Positions 18,491-26,917 of a stretch of 64,000 bases of DNA are shown piece after piece. Where the stretch lies: positions 5,227,837-5,291,836 of the forward strand of contig NZ_KI912270.1 in assembly GCF_000243415.2 (NCBI RefSeq). Direction: 5' to 3'. The stretch is from Mycolicibacterium tusciae JS617. Lineage in GTDB: Bacteria > Actinomycetota > Actinomycetes > Mycobacteriales > Mycobacteriaceae. The position numbers and the translations under genes are program-made. The notes under the pieces are model-generated. The model searched no databases. It was not told where the DNA came from and saw only the letters and a list, made by a program, of their open reading frames with translations. The stretch's first letter is position 1. Each line of letters starts with the position of its first letter.

Positions 18491-19150
18491 TCAGCAGCAG
18501 CTGTGGCTGTCGTCGGCCGCGGCGGGCGCCTGGAGGCGGTTGAGCAGGCCGGTGGCGAGGGCGGCCCCGATCCGGCACGCCTCGGCCACCGGGACCACCT
18601 CCGCGCCGGGGTGCTCGGCCAGCCAGCCCGCGGCGTCCTCGGGGGAGGTGAAGTAGTGCACCTGGTTGCAGAAGGAGGAACGGATCGAGGTGATCTGCTC
18701 CGGGTTCACCAGCGACACCACCGCGGTGGGCGGATCGACGCTGGTTGCACCTTCTGTGGGGTCGACGTTGACCCGAACCGGCTCGCCGCTGACCGGGGAG
18801 GCCGACTCCACCTTTGCCGGGCGGTCCAGCAGGGCGGGGAAGATCAGCGTGTCCAGCGCACACCAGGTGTAGAGCTCCTCACCGGCCACGGTGAACCGGT
18901 GCGGGGTGGGGCGCAGGGTGAGGCCCTGGCCGATGATCCGGCCCTGATCGTCGTACTCGGTGTCCGGCACCGCCGCGAGACCGCGCCGTACGTCATCGAG
19001 GGTGCGGCTCGCAGCCGCGGCGAGTTGCTCGACGGTGACGGGGTCGCCGTCGACGAGCAGCCGCAGCAGCGGGATCAGCAGGCCGGCGTCAAGGCCGGTC
19101 TCCTCGGGTCGGGTGAGTCGTTGGGGCAGTTGGGTGCTGAGGTCCGACAT
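18491..19150 (-). CDS. merB: Organomercurial lyase MerB
   Basis: 219 residues. Catalytic residues are present: Cys97 and Asp100 in YTWCALDTLIFPALL and Cys161 in SSFCNQVHYFTS, matching Cys96/Asp99/Cys159 of the R831b enzyme. The N-terminal winged-helix segment is present. It cleaves the C-Hg bond of organomercurials, releasing Hg(II) for MerA. The tail SHSCC may help transfer Hg(II). Second gene of the mer operon, 37 bases after merA. Confidence 0.93.
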   Translation of the reverse strand: MSDLSTQLPQRLTRPEETGLDAGLLIPLLRLLVDGDPVTVEQLAAAASRTLDDVRRGLAAVPDTEYDDQGRIIGQGLTLRPTPHRFTVAGEELYTWCALDTLIFPALLDRPAKVESASPVSGEPVRVNVDPTEGATSVDPPTAVVSLVNPEQITSIRSSFCNQVHYFTSPEDAAGWLAEHPGAEVVPVAEACRIGAALATGLLNRLQAPAAADDSHSCC

Positions 19151-19187
19151 CGCGGATGCCTCCTTCGTTGAGTGGGGTGGGTGCGGG

Positions 19188-20612
19188 TCAGGCGCAGCAG
19201 GAGAGCTTGGAGACGTCGGTGGTGAAGGCCTTCGCGACGATCCGGATGCCCTCGGTCATGGTCAGGTAAGGCGCCCAGGCGTCGGCGACCTCGGCGATGG
19301 TCTTGCCGATGATGTGGACGCCCGCGGCGGCCAGTTCGCCGGCGTCCTTGGCGACCGCGGTCAGGCCGAGGATCTCGCCGGTGTCGGCGTTGGCGACCAT
19401 CTTGATGAAGCCGCGGGTGTCCCGGTTGACCAGCGTTCGCGGCACGTATTCCAGCGGGAGCACCCGGCAGTCGCAGCGGATCCCGGCCGCGAGGACTTGG
19501 GCCTCAGTCATCCCGACTGCGCCGATCGCGGGACTGGTGAACGTGACCCGGGGCAGCCGCATGTAGTCCACCGACCGCTCGGCGTCGGTGAAGGCGTTCT
19601 CGGCGACCACGGTGCCGTGGTGGGCGGCGACATAGACGAACTCGGGGTGCCCGGTCACGTCACCGGCCGCCCAGATCCGCGGGTTGGAGGACTGCAGCTG
19701 GTCGGTGACCACGATCTCGCCGACCTCGCCAGTCTTCACCTCGACCGCGTCGAGGTTGAGCCCGTCGGTCACCGGTCGGCGGCCGAGAGCGACCAGAACC
19801 TCGTCGGCGCGGAACTCCTGCGCGCCACCGGAGACGTCCGCGGTCACCACCACCTGGCCGGTGGCGGCGTCGCGGGTCACGCGGGTCGGGACCGCTCGGC
19901 GGACCACCCGGATGCCCTCATCGGCGAAGACCTCCTGCAGCGCCTTGGAGACCTCCGACTCCTCCTTCGACGCGAGCCGGGACCGAACCAGCAGGGTCAC
20001 CGTCGACCCGAGCCGGGCGAACAGCTGCGCCTGCTCCAGGGCCACGTAGCCACCACCGAGCACCAGCAGCGAGTCGGGGACCTCGGTCAACTCCATCGCC
20101 GTAGTCGAGGTCAGGTACCCGGCCTCCTCCAACCCTTGGATCGGCGGGGCCCAGGGACGGGACCCGGTGGCCACCAGGTACTGCGCTGCCTCGATGGTCT
20201 CGACGCTGCCATCCGCCGCGGCGACCTCGAGCAGGGGCGAATCCGGAGTGCCGGCGAACGCGGCGTTGCCGCGGCGGACCTGCCAACCGTAGGAGTCGGC
20301 GACGTCGACGTACTTCTCACCCCGCAGGGCCTCGACGAGATCCTGCTTTCCGCCGATCAGGGCCGGCATGTCCACCGCGCCCGCGACGCTGGCGATGCCC
20401 GGGAACCGGGTCGGCGCGTCCGCGGCCACGTGCCGGGCCTCCGCGGCTGCGATCAGTGCCTTCGACGGCACGCAGCCGGTGTTCACACACGTGCCGCCGA
20501 ACGTGCCACGCTCGACCATCACCACCGACTTGCCCAGAGAGGTCGCACGAATGGCCGCCGCGAACGCACCGCCGCCGGATCCGATGATCGCGAGGTCGTA
20601 CCTGGTCTGCAT
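19188..20612 (-). CDS. merA: Mercuric reductase MerA
   Basis: 474 residues; pyridine nucleotide-disulfide oxidoreductase. FAD-binding IIGSGGGAFAAA at 9-20, redox pair Cys42/Cys47 in GGTCVNTGCVPSK, NAD(P)-binding LVLGGGYVALEQAQ, and the MerA C-terminal Cys pair in KLSCCA, which receives Hg(II). It lacks the N-terminal HMA domain found in Tn501-type MerA, as is common in actinobacteria. Start ATG 20612 follows GGAGG. First gene after the MerR-controlled promoter. Reduces Hg(II) to Hg(0) in the cytosol with NADPH. Confidence 0.95.
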   Translation of the reverse strand: MQTRYDLAIIGSGGGAFAAAIRATSLGKSVVMVERGTFGGTCVNTGCVPSKALIAAAEARHVAADAPTRFPGIASVAGAVDMPALIGGKQDLVEALRGEKYVDVADSYGWQVRRGNAAFAGTPDSPLLEVAAADGSVETIEAAQYLVATGSRPWAPPIQGLEEAGYLTSTTAMELTEVPDSLLVLGGGYVALEQAQLFARLGSTVTLLVRSRLASKEESEVSKALQEVFADEGIRVVRRAVPTRVTRDAATGQVVVTADVSGGAQEFRADEVLVALGRRPVTDGLNLDAVEVKTGEVGEIVVTDQLQSSNPRIWAAGDVTGHPEFVYVAAHHGTVVAENAFTDAERSVDYMRLPRVTFTSPAIGAVGMTEAQVLAAGIRCDCRVLPLEYVPRTLVNRDTRGFIKMVANADTGEILGLTAVAKDAGELAAAGVHIIGKTIAEVADAWAPYLTMTEGIRIVAKAFTTDVSKLSCCA

Positions 20613-20654
20613 CCCGATTCCTCCCAGAACTGTTGGGAAACGCTCCTGATGCAG

Positions 20655-20688
20655 CGATACTGGACCTTCCAGTAAAGGGGAAGGTCAA
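20655..20688 (-). promoter_or_regulatory. MerR-type mer promoter/operator
   Basis: A perfect dyad GACCTTCC-AGTAAAGG-GGAAGGTC (20663-20686) lies between merA and merR. Read on the minus strand, TTGACC (-35) and CAGTAT (-10) are separated by about 20 bases, with the dyad filling the spacer. The over-long spacer is the hallmark of MerR-activated promoters. It drives merA and probably merR in opposite directions. Confidence 0.85.
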
Positions 20689-20717
20689 GCGAGACCTGCG
20701 ACACGATGGAGGCCGGG

Positions 20718-21107
20718 ATGCGGATCGGAGAACTCGCCGAGGCGGCAGGCACGACCACCAAGACTCTGCGGTTCTACGAAGAGCAAGGGCTGCTGCCCCC
20801 GGCCGAACGCACACCGGCCGGCTACCGCGACTACACCCCCGACGCGGTCAGCCGGATCGACTTCGTCCACCGCGGCCAAGCGGCCGGGCTCACCCTCGCC
20901 CAGATCAAGCAGATCCTCGACATCCGCGACCACGGCCAAGCTCCCTGCGGCCACGTACGTGACCTGCTGGACGCGCGCCTTGCCGACATCGACGCGCAGA
21001 TCGCCGACCTCACAACACTTCGCGACAACGTGGCTGCGCTCCGCGACGATGCAGCCCTCCCAGAGCCCGAAACCTGTAGCCCCGATCAGGTCTGCAGATA
21101 CCTATAG
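20718..21107 (+). CDS. merR: MerR-family Hg(II)-responsive regulator
   Basis: 129 residues. ATG 20718 is chosen over ATG 20706 because GGAGG sits 5 bases before it. HTH at 1-40 (MRIGELAEAAGTTTKTLRFY), MerR-typical EEQGLLPPAERT wing, then a long dimerisation helix. Cys77, Cys120 and Cys126 match the positions of the three Hg(II) ligands of MerR (Cys82/117/126). Expected to repress and, with Hg(II), activate the promoter at 20655-20688. Confidence 0.9.
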   Translation: MRIGELAEAAGTTTKTLRFYEEQGLLPPAERTPAGYRDYTPDAVSRIDFVHRGQAAGLTLAQIKQILDIRDHGQAPCGHVRDLLDARLADIDAQIADLTTLRDNVAALRDDAALPEPETCSPDQVCRYL

Positions 21108-21202
21108 CCCTCGCCACTCGGCAGTGACCACCGAGACCAAGGGCGTGATTAGCCGGTGCCAGGTGGGTCCCAGTCAGGCCGTCATCGTGGTCCCAGATCG
21201 GG

Positions 21203-21709
21203 TTGACACAGCCAATTCCGAACTTCCTGCCGCTGTTGGCCGAACGGTTCGCCCGCCAACGCCTGCACGCCCTGGCGAGAGTGGAAGGAAAGATCAGCGA
21301 CGGCAAACCGACCGTGTTGTTCCTGTGCACCCACAACGCCGGCCGCTCGCAGATGGCGCTGGGCTACTTCACCCACCTGGCCGGTGACCGGGCCGTCGCC
21401 TGGTCCGGTGGATCCGAACCCGGCAACGAGATCAACCCCGCCGCGATCGCTGCCATGCACGAAGTCGGTATCGACATCACTGGCGAATACCCCAAACCCT
21501 GGACCGACGAAATTGTGCAGGCGGCCGACGTCGTCATCACCATGGGCTGCGGGGACGCCTGCCCGATCTTCCCCGGGAAACGCTACGAGAACTGGGAACT
21601 GCCCGACCCCGCCGGCCAGGGCCTCGACGCCGTCCGCCCGATCCGCGACGACATCGAAGAACGCGTCCACCGTTTGTTGGCCGACCTGAACGTGCCCGTC
21701 ACCCGGTAG
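21203..21709 (+). CDS. arsC: Arsenate reductase, LMW-phosphatase type
   Basis: 168 residues; no ATG is available, so the start is put at TTG 21203, in line with homologue length. The P-loop VLFLCTHNAGRSQMA holds the nucleophilic Cys in CTHNAGRS. WELPDPAGQGLDAVR carries the general acid Asp in DPAG. A helical N-terminal extension (NFLPLLAERFARQRL) is typical of actinobacterial arsenate-mycothiol transferase types. Reduces As(V) to As(III), probably with mycothiol. No arsenite exporter is seen nearby, so a partner must be elsewhere. Confidence 0.82.
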   Translation: MTQPIPNFLPLLAERFARQRLHALARVEGKISDGKPTVLFLCTHNAGRSQMALGYFTHLAGDRAVAWSGGSEPGNEINPAAIAAMHEVGIDITGEYPKPWTDEIVQAADVVITMGCGDACPIFPGKRYENWELPDPAGQGLDAVRPIRDDIEERVHRLLADLNVPVTR

Positions 21710-21739
21710 CCGCGAAAACCTCAAGGGAACACACCGAAT

Positions 21740-22207
21740 ATGGCTGACACATCAGTGTTGTTCGTCTGCGTCAGTAACGCCGGAAAATCGGTCATGGCCG
21801 CCGGGCTCATGCGCCAGATCGCCGGACCGACCATCCACGTCAGCTCGGCGGGCACCCGCGCCAAGACCGCCGTCAACGACCTCTCGGTACAAGCCTTGGC
21901 AGAAGTCGGCGTCGACATCAGCGACCATCAGCCCGCCCAACTCACCGCGCAGATGCTCGACGACGCCGACCTGGTCGTCATCGTCGGCAGCCAAGCCCAC
22001 CTCGACGAGTACTGTCCCGGCGTCACCATCCAGCGGTGGGATACCGACGAACCCTCCTTGCGCGGCATCGACGGAATCGACCGCATGCGAATCATCCGCG
22101 ACGACATCACCACGCGCGTCCAGGCCTTGGCCGCCAACCTTTCCACCGCGATCACACCACCCACCGGCCAGCCATCCCGATCCAACGCGCGTATTGAGCG
22201 AAGCTAG
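21740..22207 (+). CDS. Second arsenate reductase-like LMW phosphatase protein
   Basis: 155 residues. The P-loop VLFVCVSNAGKSVMAAGLM is like mycothiol-dependent ArsC proteins of corynebacteria. The acid loop is RWDTDEPSLRG, with the DEP motif where others have DP. 30 bases after the first arsC gene, same strand, so likely the same transcript. It may act on arsenate together with ArsC or as a different phosphatase. The C-terminal 20 residues are low-complexity polar. Confidence 0.75.
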   Translation: MADTSVLFVCVSNAGKSVMAAGLMRQIAGPTIHVSSAGTRAKTAVNDLSVQALAEVGVDISDHQPAQLTAQMLDDADLVVIVGSQAHLDEYCPGVTIQRWDTDEPSLRGIDGIDRMRIIRDDITTRVQALAANLSTAITPPTGQPSRSNARIERS

Positions 22208-22211
22208 ATGT

Positions 22212-22475
22212 ATGCGTGTGGAACTTCTCACGAGCCCGGGATGTCCGAATGCGGCGGCGGCTCGGCGCTTGCTCGCCGAGTGTCTGTCTGAGGTTGATAT
22301 CGCTGAAGATGTGGTGGTGGAAAGGGTCGGTGGATATCCATCGCCAACAGTGCTCGTTGATGGTATGGATGTCATGAAGCCGGGCACTGAGCTGGCAGCT
22401 GATGCGTGCCGATTGGACCTTCCGACCAGGGATCGCGTGCTGGCGGCGCTTCGGAGTGCGACGCCGTTGACGTGA
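22212..22475 (+). CDS. Thioredoxin-fold small protein
   Basis: 87 residues from ATG 22212 (a GTG at 22194 would add six). Begins VELLTSPGCPNAAAARRLL: a strand, a single-Cys turn and a helix, as in glutaredoxin-like proteins. GGYPSPTVLVDG supplies the cis-Pro strand. Only one active-site Cys, so not a classic CxxC reductase. Overlaps the preceding gene's frame by a few bases if the upstream start is used. A link to metal or thiol handling is inferred from position only. Confidence 0.65.
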   Translation: MRVELLTSPGCPNAAAARRLLAECLSEVDIAEDVVVERVGGYPSPTVLVDGMDVMKPGTELAADACRLDLPTRDRVLAALRSATPLT

Positions 22476-22513
22476 TCGATCCGGGGTCTTACCCCGATGT
22501 TGCGGCCCCGAGT

Positions 22514-24493
22514 TCAGCTGGCTGCCGTGGTCTTCTGGTTGCGGGTGTGGGCCAGCCGGTGGGAGTCGGTTCCGGTTTCGATGATGGTGCCCCCGAGGGG
22601 CTTGGTGCGTCCGGCGCGCACGCCGTTGGCGATGACGACGATTTCGGCGAGTTCGTGCACCGCGACGACCGCGGCCAGCCCGAGGACACCGGTGAGGGCG
22701 AGCGGAATGAGCACCGTAATCAATGCCAGTGAGAGGCCGACGTTTTGCAGCATGATCCGCCTCGCGCGCCGCGCGTGGGCCAGTGCTTGGGTGAGGTGGC
22801 GCAGGTCTTCACCCATCAGCGCGACGTCGGCGGTTTCGATGGCCACGTCGGTGCCCATCGCGCCCATGGCGATACCCAAATCGGCAGTGGCCAGGGCCGG
22901 GGCGTCGTTGACGCCGTCACCGACCATGGCCGTCGAGGAACGTTGGCGCATTTGACCAATTAGCGCGGCTTTGTCTTCGGGCCGCAGATCGGCATGCACG
23001 ACCTCGATGCCCACCTGCTTGGCCAATGCGTGGGCGGTCGCTTGGTTGTCACCGGTGAGCATGGCCACCTGATACCCGCCGCGGCGCAGCTGGGCGACGA
23101 CGTGGGCGGCTTCGGGCCGCAGCTCATCGCGCACCGCGACTGCCCCGATGATCTGGTCGTTGTCTTCGATGAGCACGGCGGTGGCGCCGGCGGCCTGCAT
23201 GGCCGCGACCTGGCCGGCCAGCGGGCCGGGGTCAAGCCAGCCGGGGCGGCCCAGCCGCAATCGACGGCCATCCCGCGCGCCGGTCAACCCGGCACCGGTG
23301 ACCGCCTGCACGTCATCAGCCGGTTGCACGGGGCCCTGCGCGGCGGCGAGAATCGCTGCCGCGAGGGGGTGTTCGCTGCGGGCCTCCAACGCCGCCGCCA
23401 CATCCAGCACGTGCTCGCGGGTGGCGCCGTTGGTGGTGGCGACGTCGATGACGGTGGGTGCGTTGGCGGTCAGGGTGCCTGTCTTGTCCAGCGCGATCGT
23501 GCGGACCGCGCCCAGGGCTTCCAGCGCCGCCCCGCCCTTGACCAAGACACCGAGCTTGCTAGCCGCGCCGATCGCGGCGACCACCGTGACCGGCACCGAG
23601 ATCGCCAGCGCGCAAGGAGAGGCCGCCACCAACACCACCAGGGCACGTTCGATCCACACCAGCGGATCGCCCAACACGCTGCCGATGGCGGCGATGAGGA
23701 CCGCGGCGATCATGATCGCGGGGACCAGGGGTTTGGCGATGCGGTCGGCCAGGCGCTGGGCTTCGCCCTTGCGGGACTGCTCGGCCTCCACGATCGCCAC
23801 GATGCGGGCCAACGAGTTGTCAGCAGCAGTGGACGTGACCTCAACCTCCAGCACGCCGGTGCCGTTGATCGACCCGGCGAACACCTCATCACCGGGCCCG
23901 GCCTCTACCGGCACGGATTCGCCGGTGATGGCCGAAACATCCAGCGCCGTGCGCCCCGACACGATCGTGCCGTCGGTGGCGACGCGTTCGCCGGGCTTGA
24001 CCAGCATCCGGTCACCCACCGCCAACTCTGCTGGGGCGATGGTGGTTTCGGTACCGTCGCGGAGCACGGTGGCCTCATCGGGCACCAGCGACAACAACGC
24101 CCGCAGACCTCGGCGGGTGCGGGCGAGGGAGTATTCTTCGAGGCCCTCGCTGATGGAGAACAGGAACGCCAGCATGGCGGCCTCGCCGACCTCGCCGAGG
24201 ATCACCGCGCCGACCGCGGCGATCGTCATCAGCGTGCCGACCCCGATCTTGCCCTGCGCCAGCCGGCGCAGCGTCGAAGGCACGAACGTGTAGGCACCGA
24301 TCACCAAGGCGAGCGCATACAGGCCGATTTCGACCGCATGGGGGCCGCCGGACCAGCCGACCACATAGCCGGCCAAAAGCACCACGCCCGCCACCGCGGC
24401 GGCGCGCAGTTCGGTGATCTCCCAAAGCCGTTCGGGTTCCTGCTCGTCCTCGCCGGGGCGGTCGTCGCTGCCGCAGCCGCACGCCTCACTCAT
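22514..24493 (-). CDS. Heavy-metal P-type ATPase (Cd/Zn/Co class) with IstB-like tail
   Basis: 659 residues. Landmarks: TGES phosphatase loop (190-193), metal-binding SPC in a membrane helix (292-294), phosphorylation site DKTGT (336-340), the SEHPLAA signature, GDGVNDAPAL hinge, and HELAEIVVIANGVRAGR at the last helix. No N-terminal HMA domain; instead a short Cys-rich start, MSEACGCGSD. Exports divalent soft metals (Cd, Zn, Pb, Co). Its start overlaps the cmtR-like gene's stop by 4 bases, so it was regulated by that repressor. Odd: after GRTKPLGG the last 25 residues (TIIETGTDSHRLAHTR and on) match the C-terminus of IstB, not the ATPase family. Confidence 0.9.
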   Translation of the reverse strand: MSEACGCGSDDRPGEDEQEPERLWEITELRAAAVAGVVLLAGYVVGWSGGPHAVEIGLYALALVIGAYTFVPSTLRRLAQGKIGVGTLMTIAAVGAVILGEVGEAAMLAFLFSISEGLEEYSLARTRRGLRALLSLVPDEATVLRDGTETTIAPAELAVGDRMLVKPGERVATDGTIVSGRTALDVSAITGESVPVEAGPGDEVFAGSINGTGVLEVEVTSTAADNSLARIVAIVEAEQSRKGEAQRLADRIAKPLVPAIMIAAVLIAAIGSVLGDPLVWIERALVVLVAASPCALAISVPVTVVAAIGAASKLGVLVKGGAALEALGAVRTIALDKTGTLTANAPTVIDVATTNGATREHVLDVAAALEARSEHPLAAAILAAAQGPVQPADDVQAVTGAGLTGARDGRRLRLGRPGWLDPGPLAGQVAAMQAAGATAVLIEDNDQIIGAVAVRDELRPEAAHVVAQLRRGGYQVAMLTGDNQATAHALAKQVGIEVVHADLRPEDKAALIGQMRQRSSTAMVGDGVNDAPALATADLGIAMGAMGTDVAIETADVALMGEDLRHLTQALAHARRARRIMLQNVGLSLALITVLIPLALTGVLGLAAVVAVHELAEIVVIANGVRAGRTKPLGGTIIETGTDSHRLAHTRNQKTTAAS

Positions 24494-24768
24494 CGCCCAA
24501 CCTTCTTCCGCTCAGTCGGGTGGCCGTAGTTGGGGCACAACGCCACCGCGTTGCCGGTGGCCTCCAAGACAGCTTCGGCGGCCCGCAACATGTCCAGTAG
24601 TTCCGGGCGGGCCAGCCGATACACCGAGGCGCGGCCCTGCGGCCGGAAATCCACCAGCCCGCAGTCGCGCAGGCACGCCAGATGCGCCGACACCGTCGAC
24701 TGCGCCAACCCCAACTCGCCGGTCAGATCCACCACCCGCGCCTCACCGACCGCCAGCCGGCGCAGGAT
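24490..24768 (-). pseudogene. CmtR-like ArsR/SmtB repressor, 3' half (split by IS3)
   Basis: Encodes the winged-helix part: VVDLTGELGLAQSTVSAHL is the HTH, and LACLRDCGLV holds the Cys-x3-Cys pair that CmtR uses for Cd/Pb. A third Cys near the end (AVALCPNYG) matches CmtR Cys102. Rejoining with 26067-26162, with one copy of the 3-base target GAT removed, gives an exact 124-codon gene (123 residues). A GTG at 24735 could start a truncated protein missing helix 1 and 2, but this is unlikely to repress normally. Confidence 0.85.
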
Positions 24769-24832
24769 TGGCGTGCCCTCTGTTCTCCGGACTGCGGACC
24801 AAATAGGGTCCGACTGGAAAGGATGAACGGCA

Positions 24833-25123
24833 TTGGCGAAGAAATATCAGAAGTTCTCACCGGAGTTTCGGGAGGAAACGGCCCGACTGGTGGTGGACGG
24901 GCAGAAGTCCATCGCCGAGGTCGCGCGCGAACACGGGCTCAGTGATACCACTGTCGGCAACTGGGTTCGGAAGTATCGAGAAACGCATGCCACCGACGAG
25001 CCGCCGCTGGAATTATCTGAACGTGCTCGGCTGCGTGAATTGGAACGCGAGAACCGAGAAATGGCGATGGAACTCGCCTTCTTAAAAAAAGCAGCAGCGT
25101 ACTTCGCGAAGGAGCCACGGTGA
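24833..25123 (+). CDS. IS3-family OrfA
   Basis: 96 residues from a TTG-type start. HTH of the transposase-8 type: RLVVDGQKSIAEVAREHGLS then DTTVGNWVRKY. A leucine-rich coiled segment (RLRELERENREMAMELAFLKK) follows for multimerisation. Ends 3 bases into orfB. It binds the terminal repeats; a frameshift gives the OrfAB transposase. Confidence 0.9.
   Translation: MAKKYQKFSPEFREETARLVVDGQKSIAEVAREHGLSDTTVGNWVRKYRETHATDEPPLELSERARLRELERENREMAMELAFLKKAAAYFAKEPR
25084..25091 (+). promoter_or_regulatory. A7G programmed -1 frameshift site
   Basis: Seven A then G inside the codons for LKK of OrfA. Slipping back one base leads into the frame of OrfB (SSSVLREGATVSQKY), the usual IS3 way of making the fused OrfAB transposase. 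Confidence 0.8.
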
Positions 25124-26025
25124 GCCAGAAATACGCGTTCATCGCCGCGGAGCACGCTGACGGTGCCACCTTTGCGGGCATGGCTCCCACGATCGTGCAG
25201 ATGCTGAAATGGCTGGGGGTGTCGAAATCGGGGTTCTACGAGTGGTGGGGCCGGCCGGCGAGTGCGGCGATGTGCCGCCGCGAGGAACTCAAGCTCAAGA
25301 TCGCCGCACTGTTCACGTCTTTCGGCGCCGTGTACGGGTATCGGCGCATCCACGCCGAGTTGGTCCGCGCCGGTGAACGGGTAGGCCCAGAGTTGGTGCG
25401 CACACTGATGCGCGAGTTGAATCTCGTTGCACTGCAACCGAAACCTTACAAGCGGACCACTATCGCCGGCGAGTCCGCCACCGCGGTGCCTGATCTGGTG
25501 GCCCGTGACTTCACCGCGGATCGGCCCGGGGTGAAGCTGGTCGGTGACATCACCTATATCCGGACCTGGGCTGGGTGGCTGTATTTGGCGACCGTGATCG
25601 ACTGCTTCAACAAAGAAGTGATCGGTTACGCGATGGCCGATCACATGCGTACCGAGCTGGTCACCGGCGCCCTGGAGATGGCTGCCCGCAACCACGCCCT
25701 GGAACCGGGATGCATTATGCACACCGACCGCGGGACGCAATACACCTCGACCGATTACGCCATTAAAATCGCCGACCTTGATATGAGAGCCTCGCTGGGG
25801 CGGACCGGAATATGTTGGGATAACGCGCTCGCAGAATCATTCTTTGCAGCCCTGAAAAATGAACGTGTGCACCACATGGTGTATCCGACGCGGAAGAAAG
25901 CAAGAGCTGATATTGCCCGCTATATCGAACTGTTCTATAATCGGCGCAGACTTCACTCCGCGTTGGGCTACCGCACGCCGCATGAAGTCCGCATCGAATA
26001 CATGAATTCACAGCTCGCGGCATAA
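25120..26025 (+). CDS. IS3-family OrfB (DDE transposase domain)
   Basis: 301 residues from GTG 25120. An HTH_21-like segment (FGAVYGYRRIHAEL) is followed by the rve core: GDITYIRTWAGWLYLATVID gives the first Asp, MHTDRGTQY the second, and DNALAESFFAALKNE the Glu, with the family's final SALGYRTPHEV. All catalytic residues present, so the element looks functional. Expressed mainly as a -1 frameshift fusion with OrfA. Confidence 0.92.
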   Translation: MSQKYAFIAAEHADGATFAGMAPTIVQMLKWLGVSKSGFYEWWGRPASAAMCRREELKLKIAALFTSFGAVYGYRRIHAELVRAGERVGPELVRTLMRELNLVALQPKPYKRTTIAGESATAVPDLVARDFTADRPGVKLVGDITYIRTWAGWLYLATVIDCFNKEVIGYAMADHMRTELVTGALEMAARNHALEPGCIMHTDRGTQYTSTDYAIKIADLDMRASLGRTGICWDNALAESFFAALKNERVHHMVYPTRKKARADIARYIELFYNRRRLHSALGYRTPHEVRIEYMNSQLAA

Positions 26026-26066
26026 TTCCCGCGAAATCCGCAGTCCTAAAAGCGCGGAGCAGGCCA

Positions 26067-26162
26067 GATCGCCAACCGGGTGCCATCCGAGAGGCTGTGA
26101 AACAACGCCGTCGCCGCATCCACATTCCCGCACATCGCGGGATCGACCGAACCACTTTTCAT
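26067..26162 (-). pseudogene. CmtR-like repressor, 5' half
   Basis: 32 codons from ATG 26162: MKSGSVDPAMCGNVDAATAL then HSLSDGTRLAI, the first two helices of ArsR/SmtB proteins. Cys11 near the N-terminus may also bind metal. The frame meets the IS3 end, reads WPAPRF and stops. The promoter of the repressor-ATPase operon should lie between here and the divergent gene at 26279, now separated from the ATPase by the IS. Confidence 0.85.
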
Positions 26163-26278
26163 CGCCACACGACGATGATAGCGTCCAACACTATTGATCG
26201 GTCAACCCCGCCAACATCGATACAACCCGATGGATGAGGACGCAGGGCGGGGACGGGCCGACCGGGAAGGAGCAGGCG
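26163..26278. promoter_or_regulatory. Divergent promoter region of metal locus
   Basis: 116 bases between the split repressor (minus) and the methyltransferase cluster (plus). Contains ATAG/CTAT and TTGATCGGTCAA-like imperfect dyads near 26178-26205, which could be ArsR-type operators; I cannot place -10/-35 boxes with confidence. Confidence 0.35.
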
Positions 26279-26917
26279 ATGGCACTGACTGCACTGGGCC
26301 TGTTCGCGATGTTGATGCTGGTGATCGGGGCCTGTCGGCGCCGGATCCAGCTGGCCCGCATCGGCGACAGCGGCAACCGGCGGGGTTGGCGGCCCGACGG
26401 CACCCTGGAATGGTGGGCGCTCGCGCTCGCCGACGTGGGCTATCTGCTGGTCGGCGTCGGCGCCCCAGCGGCGGCCCTGGCCGGGCTCGCCCCACTGCGT
26501 TTCGCCGACCATCTGCTGGTTCATGCGACTGGGATCGCGGTTGCGGTGGTGGGCATCGGGCTGACCTTGCAGGCCCAGCTGGGGTTGGGGGCCTCGTGGC
26601 GGATCGGGGTTGATGAGACCGAACGCACCGAGCTGGTCACCGGCGGCCCGTTCGCGATTGTGCGCAACCCGATCTTCACCACACTGCTGCTCACCCTGAC
26701 CGGCCTGACGCTGATGGTGCCCAACCCGATAGCGATCGCCGGCCTGCTGATCGCGATCGCCGGCATCCAGCTGCAGGTGCGCGAAGTGGAAGAGCCCTAC
26801 CTGCGCCGCGTCCACGGCCACACCTACCGCGACTACACCACCCGAGTGGGGCGCTTCCTACCGTGGCTCGGCCGCACCAGAGATGAGACCAATGATGCTG
26901 CCCGACACTACACCTGA
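26279..26917 (+). CDS. ICMT-like membrane methyltransferase (1)
   Basis: 212 residues from ATG 26279, preceded by AAGGAG; an ATG at 26234 lacks a ribosome site. Four or five transmembrane helices. The C-terminal half carries the isoprenylcysteine carboxyl methyltransferase/PEMT-type signature: SWRIGVDETERTELVTGGPF, VRNPIFTTLL, then VEEPYLRRVHGHTYRDYTTR and GRFLPWLG, which bind SAM at the membrane face. Actinobacteria do not prenylate proteins as eukaryotes do, so the substrate is unknown (a thiol, lipid or metal/metalloid is possible). About half of its residues recur in the paralogue at 28980. First gene of a six-gene run. Confidence 0.8.
   Translation: MALTALGLFAMLMLVIGACRRRIQLARIGDSGNRRGWRPDGTLEWWALALADVGYLLVGVGAPAAALAGLAPLRFADHLLVHATGIAVAVVGIGLTLQAQLGLGASWRIGVDETERTELVTGGPFAIVRNPIFTTLLLTLTGLTLMVPNPIAIAGLLIAIAGIQLQVREVEEPYLRRVHGHTYRDYTTRVGRFLPWLGRTRDETNDAARHYT

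Larger units (their letters stand above)
24769..26066 (+). mobile_element. IS3-family element (1298 bp)
   Basis: Ends in TGGC...GCCA with 29-base imperfect inverted repeats (about 20 of 29 match, including GGACTGCGG). Flanked by a 3-base target duplication GAT (24766-24768, 26067-26069). Contains orfA and orfB in overlapping frames with an A7G slippage site. The boundaries are supported by the precise in-frame restoration of the interrupted repressor gene. Confidence 0.88.

Noticed and set aside
18960..20675. 571-codon plus-strand open frame over merA
   Set aside because: Antisense of merA; merA has all catalytic motifs on the minus strand.
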